Source: Planctomycetota bacterium
GTDB lineage: Bacteria > Planctomycetota > Phycisphaerae > Sedimentisphaerales > Anaerobacaceae
Length of the DNA: 43,355 bases
Reading direction: 5' to 3'
Assembly: GCA_020351025.1 (NCBI GenBank)
Contig: CP070728.1
Span: 2,210,782 to 2,254,136, forward strand
Position 1 is the first letter of the stretch, and every line of letters begins with the position of its first letter. The notes below the pieces were generated by a model. It was given only the letters and a program-made list of their open reading frames with translations, was not told where the DNA came from and did not search any database. Made by a program: the position numbers and the translations under genes. Positions 39,788 through 43,355 of this stretch are shown piece by piece.

Positions 39788-40830
39788 ACTAATCCTTTGG
39801 CAACAAGGATTTTATTTTTCAGTTCCTCACACAAATCCTTATTCTCAGCCAGATATTTCTTGGCGTTCTCCCTACCCTGGCCTAATCGGACATCGCCATA
39901 GTTCAACCAGGCGCCACTTTTCTCGACAACATTGCAACCGAGGCCCAAATCAATCAAATCACCTTCGTAGCTGATTCCGCTATCGAACATAATATCAAAC
40001 TCAGCATCACGGAAAGGCGGCGCGATTTTGTTCTTTACCACTCTGGCCCTGATTCTGCTACCGACAGCTCCGCTGCTGTCCTTTATAGTTGCAATACGTC
40101 TTACATCGATTCGGACAGAACTGTAGAATTTCAGAGCCCTCCCGCCGGTTGTGGTTTCCGGATTGCCGAACATCACACCAATTTTCATGCGGATTTGATT
40201 TATGAAGATAAGACAGGTTTTGCTCTTACTGATGATGGCAGCAAGCTTTCTCATCGCCTGGCTCATCAATCTTGCCTGCAGCCCAATGTGAGTGTCACCC
40301 ATTTCGCCTTCAATCTCCGCTGCCGGCGTCAGTGCCGCTACCGAGTCAACAACTATGACGTCTACGGAATTCGACCTGATTAACATCTCAGCGATATCAA
40401 GTGCCTGTTCGCCGGTGTCAGGCTGACTGACCAGCATACTGCTGACATCAACGCCCAGTCTCTTGGCCCAGGTTGTATCAAGGGCGTGTTCAGCATCGAT
40501 AAAGGCGGCCACGCCGCCCGCGCGTTGAGCACTCGCAATAACGTGAAGTGCCAAAGTGGTCTTACCAGACGCCTCCGGGCCAAACAACTCTGTAGCCCTG
40601 CCGCGAGGTATACCCACTCCGCCAAGGGCAATGTCCAGCGATAATGAGCCGGTAGGAATGCCCTCAATCCTTGCGTAACGATGCTCATCCATCTGCATAA
40701 TCGCACCTTGACCATATTGCTTCTCAATCTGTGCAATCACACGCTGCAGAGCAGCTTCCCTGCTGGTGGGTTCGGGCCTCAAACGTTCTATACCGGGTTT
40801 GCCTGTTTGGGATGTTTTTGTCTTTGCCAT
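39784..40830 (-). CDS. recA: Recombinase RecA
   Basis: RecA polymerises on single-stranded DNA, drives strand exchange and triggers LexA cleavage. Walker A is GPEASGKT (84-91), Walker B is [14 protein letters not shown], with L1/L2 segments [20 protein letters not shown] and [18 protein letters not shown]. The end is shorter and less acidic than in E. coli. I start at ATG 40830 (MAKTKTS) because GGAG lies 9 bases upstream; the frame runs up to 40890 without such support, and that extension looks unlike RecA. Its stop overlaps the alaS start by 4 bases. No LexA box was recognised upstream. Confidence 0.95.
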   Translation of the reverse strand: MAKTKTSQTGKPGIERLRPEPTSREAALQRVIAQIEKQYGQGAIMQMDEHRYARIEGIPTGSLSLDIALGGVGIPRGRATELFGPEASGKTTLALHVIASAQRAGGVAAFIDAEHALDTTWAKRLGVDVSSMLVSQPDTGEQALDIAEMLIRSNSVDVIVVDSVAALTPAAEIEGEMGDTHIGLQARLMSQAMRKLAAIISKSKTCLIFINQIRMKIGVMFGNPETTTGGRALKFYSSVRIDVRRIATIKDSSGAVGSRIRARVVKNKIAPPFRDAEFDIMFDSGISYEGDLIDLGLGCNVVEKSGAWLNYGDVRLGQGRENAKKYLAENKDLCEELKNKILVAKGLV

Positions 40831-40919
40831 TTTACTTTTCTCCAATTCATCTCCTCCGTCCGTTATTCCGGACAAAGTGAGAAACCTCATTTTACATTTT
40901 CAGCTTCACATCTTATGCT

Positions 40920-41486
40920 TTATTGTAACTTATAATTTCCCAACCGTGCATAAATAGGACCGGTCGGCTTTAATTGGCTCTGATAAACCGAAACCGAATC
41001 AGCCGACACAGACCCGAGCTTAAAATCTCTGTAATCTTCGCTCGCTCGTGCTATCTCGACACCCGCCGCTGGTTTCTTTATTCTACAAAGGGTCAGATGA
41101 CCAGAAAACTCTCTATTTTCTCGCGGCCAGCCTGCCAAAGACAACTCCTGCTCAAGCTCCTCTGCCAAGCGACAAAGAGCATCGCTTCCCTGGCCGGTTC
41201 CAACCCATAAGACCCTGGCACTTCTGCCGCCGAAATAGCCAACCGATTCTATATCCAGCTCGAAACCTTTGTGTCTGCTTGCAACGTTCTCGACTATATT
41301 ACAGACCTCAACGACCTTTTCGTCTTTAATCTCACCCAAGAACTTCAGCGTCAGGTGCACGTTCTCCGGCTTTACCCATTTAACATCGCCCTTTTTTATG
41401 TCAGCGCTGCTCTGCAATCGCTCTTGCAAATCGCCTAAGCCCTTTTTAATCTTCTCATCAATATCTATCGCTATAAAAACCCGCAT
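40920..41486 (-). CDS. thpR: RNA 2',3'-cyclic phosphodiesterase (LigT/ThpR)
   Basis: A two-histidine phosphoesterase: HLT at 44-46 (VHLTLKFLGEI) and HLT at 130-132 (GHLTLCRIKKP). The start MRVFIAIDIDEKIKKGL is typical of this family. It opens 2',3'-cyclic phosphates at RNA ends and can join some tRNA halves in vitro. The 188 aa are of normal length. It stands directly upstream of recA, 89 bases before the chosen start; ligT-recA neighbourhood is known from other phyla, such as Deinococcus. Confidence 0.9.
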   Translation of the reverse strand: MRVFIAIDIDEKIKKGLGDLQERLQSSADIKKGDVKWVKPENVHLTLKFLGEIKDEKVVEVCNIVENVASRHKGFELDIESVGYFGGRSARVLWVGTGQGSDALCRLAEELEQELSLAGWPRENREFSGHLTLCRIKKPAAGVEIARASEDYRDFKLGSVSADSVSVYQSQLKPTGPIYARLGNYKLQ

Positions 41487-41505
41487 TATAACATTTTCAA
41501 CTCGA

Positions 41506-42411
41506 CTAAAAACTTGTTAATTTCCTGAGCGCTTCAAATCTGTTTTCGATTTCGCCTTTCTCTATCGCAGTCAGCCCTCGTAGAGAAAAATCCGCTATTG
41601 CAAATGATGCAACCACTGTACCGTAGACAACTGCTGTTTTCAACGATTCGAAATCGCAACTGCCGACCTTCGCCAGATAACCCATCATTGCTCCGGCGAA
41701 GCTGTCACCTGCACCCGTTGGGTCCTTGACTTCAGTAACCGGATAGGCAGGCAGAACAAATCTCCCACCGCCTGTTTCGCACAATATTGAACCAGATTCG
41801 CCCTTTTTGACGACAACGACGCGCGGCCCCATATTCAAAACCTTCTGGGCTGCACATATTAGATTGTTCTCGCCCGCCAGCATCCTTGCCTCGTCGTCAT
41901 TAATTATCAGGCAATCAATTCTTTTAAGCAGCCGTTGTAAATCATCGATATGACCGTCGATCCAGCAGTCCATCGTATCAGCGGCAGCAAAAGTGGGTTT
42001 ATCAACCTGCTCAAGCAACTGAAGTTGAAGTGCCGGCAACGTATTAGCAAGAAATATAAACTTACTATCTTTATATGCATCCGGCATAGACGGCGGTTCT
42101 TCTTCCAGAACGTTTAATTCAAGTTTATCTGTGGTCCTTTCATTCATATCTCCATGATAGGTGCCGGCCCAGCGAAAGGTTTTGCTACCCTCTCTAATCT
42201 CCAAACCGGTCAACTCGACATCTCTGCCGGCAAAAACCTCACCAAAATCAAATGGACAATCCGAGCCAATAATACCAAACAGCCGAACAGGTGAAAAAAA
42301 ACTCGCCGCCATACTAAAATATACCGCAGACCCGCCAAGACAATTCTCACTAACACCATATGGCGTCTTAACATTATCAATTGCGATGGAACCCGTTACC
42401 AATAACGACAC
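41506..42411 (-). CDS. PfkB family carbohydrate/nucleoside kinase
   Basis: PfkB motifs: the N-terminal GG of ENCLGGSAVYFSMAASFF, INDDEARMLAGE, VVVKKGESGSI, and the catalytic DPTGAGDSFAG (230-240) with D236 as base. The 301 aa are of normal length. The motif TxxxTFRWAGTYHGD is shared with a subgroup found in many bacteria whose substrate is not fixed (adenosine, ribose or a related sugar). It starts 13 bases after gltX and ends 19 bases before thpR, so it is in the same transcript. Confidence 0.85.
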   Translation of the reverse strand: MSLLVTGSIAIDNVKTPYGVSENCLGGSAVYFSMAASFFSPVRLFGIIGSDCPFDFGEVFAGRDVELTGLEIREGSKTFRWAGTYHGDMNERTTDKLELNVLEEEPPSMPDAYKDSKFIFLANTLPALQLQLLEQVDKPTFAAADTMDCWIDGHIDDLQRLLKRIDCLIINDDEARMLAGENNLICAAQKVLNMGPRVVVVKKGESGSILCETGGGRFVLPAYPVTEVKDPTGAGDSFAGAMMGYLAKVGSCDFESLKTAVVYGTVVASFAIADFSLRGLTAIEKGEIENRFEALRKLTSF

Positions 42412-42424
42412 GAAATAATCTCCT

Positions 42425-43355
42425 TTAAATCACAGCTTTTCCTTCAACTATTTTTACTGTATTATCTATTCTCTTTAAAGTTTTCTCTTTACCTAACATC
42501 TGAACCGAATTGAAAATCGACAGGCTGATAGTAGTGCCGCAAATAGCCACACGCAGCGGCTGAGCAATCTTACCCAGACCAACCTCTTTTTCTTCTGCCA
42601 GACTCCGCAGCATATTCTCAATACTCTCTGTAGTAAATGGTTCTATAGCCGAGAGTCTATCCCGCACAACCTGCAGAACAGCCAGTCCATCATTTTTCAA
42701 CAAAACCTTTTTAACTGCTTTATCATCATACCGGATTTGGTCATTGGCGATGAAAAGGAATCTGCTTTTATGCTCAATGTCAGCTAAGGTCCTCGCCCCC
42801 TCGCAAATCTTTATAATTTTCTTAAGAAGTTTATCGTCCGCACAAAGAACAGAAGACTGTATTGCCTTCAAATAATTCTTAAAATGCTCCAGAAGTTTCT
42901 CTTCTTGTAGCAAACGGATGTGCTCAGTGTTGAAAGCAAGTAGTTTCCTTCGGTCGAACAAACTATTTGCCTTTGTCAAGCGAGAAAGGTCGAAACAGGC
43001 AATTAAATCATCAAGCTGCATAATTTCACGGCCATCGCCGGGATTCCAGCCTAACAGCGCAAGGAAATTCACCATTGTCTCAGGCAGGTATCCGCTCCTG
43101 AAAAAATCCACCACGTTGATTTCCGGCAGATGCACTCCAAGATATTCTGCCATTGAATCAACACTCGGCATATCAGGCGTAGTCTTGCCCGCAACAAAGC
43201 TCTTTAGCTCTTCGACGCTGATACCTCCCGTCCTGGCAAGTTTTTCAAGGTCGATATCCTCTGCAGCTTTGATTGCCTTACGAAGTGCTTTAGGCCGTTC
43301 ACGTTTGGATAGCTTTCCGCCACCCTCACTAACAGTAACCGAGATGTGCACATAT
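42425..43355 (-). CDS. gltX: Glutamyl-tRNA synthetase, C-terminal two-thirds, partial, with insertion after KLSKR
   Basis: The frame enters from the right edge (upstream of a GTG at 43351 it is still open, reading Y before VHISVTVSEGGGKLSKR), so the start lies outside the window. The KLSKR motif (the class I KMSKS loop) is 13-17 from the GTG. It is followed by about 60 extra residues before FFRSGYLPETMVNFLALLGW, which in usual GluRS comes 8-12 residues after the motif. The rest is the anticodon-binding part (FDLSRLTKANSLFDRRKLLAFN). GluRS charges tRNA-Glu, or in part of the bacteria also tRNA-Gln. It heads the visible part of the pfkB-thpR-recA-alaS run. Confidence 0.88.
   Translation of the reverse strand, partial: YVHISVTVSEGGGKLSKRERPKALRKAIKAAEDIDLEKLARTGGISVEELKSFVAGKTTPDMPSVDSMAEYLGVHLPEINVVDFFRSGYLPETMVNFLALLGWNPGDGREIMQLDDLIACFDLSRLTKANSLFDRRKLLAFNTEHIRLLQEEKLLEHFKNYLKAIQSSVLCADDKLLKKIIKICEGARTLADIEHKSRFLFIANDQIRYDDKAVKKVLLKNDGLAVLQVVRDRLSAIEPFTTESIENMLRSLAEEKEVGLGKIAQPLRVAICGTTISLSIFNSVQMLGKEKTLKRIDNTVKIVEGKAVI

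Noticed and set aside
40831-40890. Twenty-codon N-terminal extension of recA
   Set aside because: The extension covers the ribosome site before ATG 40830 and does not resemble RecA.

Overview
The window looks like a chromosomal segment of a Planctomycetota bacterium, most likely of class Phycisphaerae. The clues are a secreted beta-helix protein ending in a planctomycete-style dockerin domain, a prepilin-like protein with the GFTLVELL signal and a late QDGH motif, an HTH/receiver regulator with reversed domain order, many secreted glycan-active proteins, and a GluRS with a large insertion after KLSKR. This assignment is inference from protein style, because no 16S gene is present.

Layout. 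1-305: N-terminal end of a secreted GH2 glycosidase (minus). 306-1500: gene-free, with degenerate dispersed repeats. 1501-7150: signalling genes: a regulator/HDOD-histidine kinase pair (plus), a PAS-coiled-coil protein and a GspC/PilP-like membrane protein (minus), and a GAF protein (plus). 7217-9061: secreted parallel beta-helix protein with dockerin. 9189-14603: a tightly packed minus-strand molybdenum-cofactor operon, in transcription order a 61-aa protein, a MobB-MobA fusion, moeA, moaA, moaC, MOSC, moaB/mog and a half-size chromate-transporter-family protein. 14843-15981: an RNA-rich kilobase with tRNA-Phe, a possible 85-nt sRNA, decayed coding remnants, a 51-bp partial copy of the tRNA 3' half, and a second possible ncRNA with its own promoter and terminator. 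15982-20646: a small conserved protein, queA, a lipoprotein phosphoesterase, a GNAT acetyltransferase and an uncharacterised Cys protein, with hairpin repeats and raised GC from about 19.4 kb. 20690-28436: a minus-strand carbohydrate operon, in transcription order UDP-sugar pyrophosphorylase, GH2, DUF4380-like, xylB, DUF5060-type glycosidase. 28511-29900: a prepilin-like gene behind a promoter and an unusually long structured leader. 30092-34775: operon of aconitase, LOG-family protein, a secreted duplicated-domain protein and hisD. 34779-36026: zinc-ribbon membrane protein. 36142-43355: minus-strand run gltX, pfkB-type kinase, thpR, recA, alaS and a secreted esterase.

The strongest anomaly is alaS. 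The reading frame is intact from 39787 to 37016 except for one in-frame TAG (38209-38207) just before the conserved FYAESGGQ segment. TAG ends at least four other genes here, so wholesale reassignment is unlikely. The choice is between a base error, a real nonsense mutation, readthrough and a split enzyme. Next in interest are the two small-RNA candidates beside tRNA-Phe, the ~350-nt prepilin leader with competing stems, and the helix-turn-helix-like insertion in GluRS.
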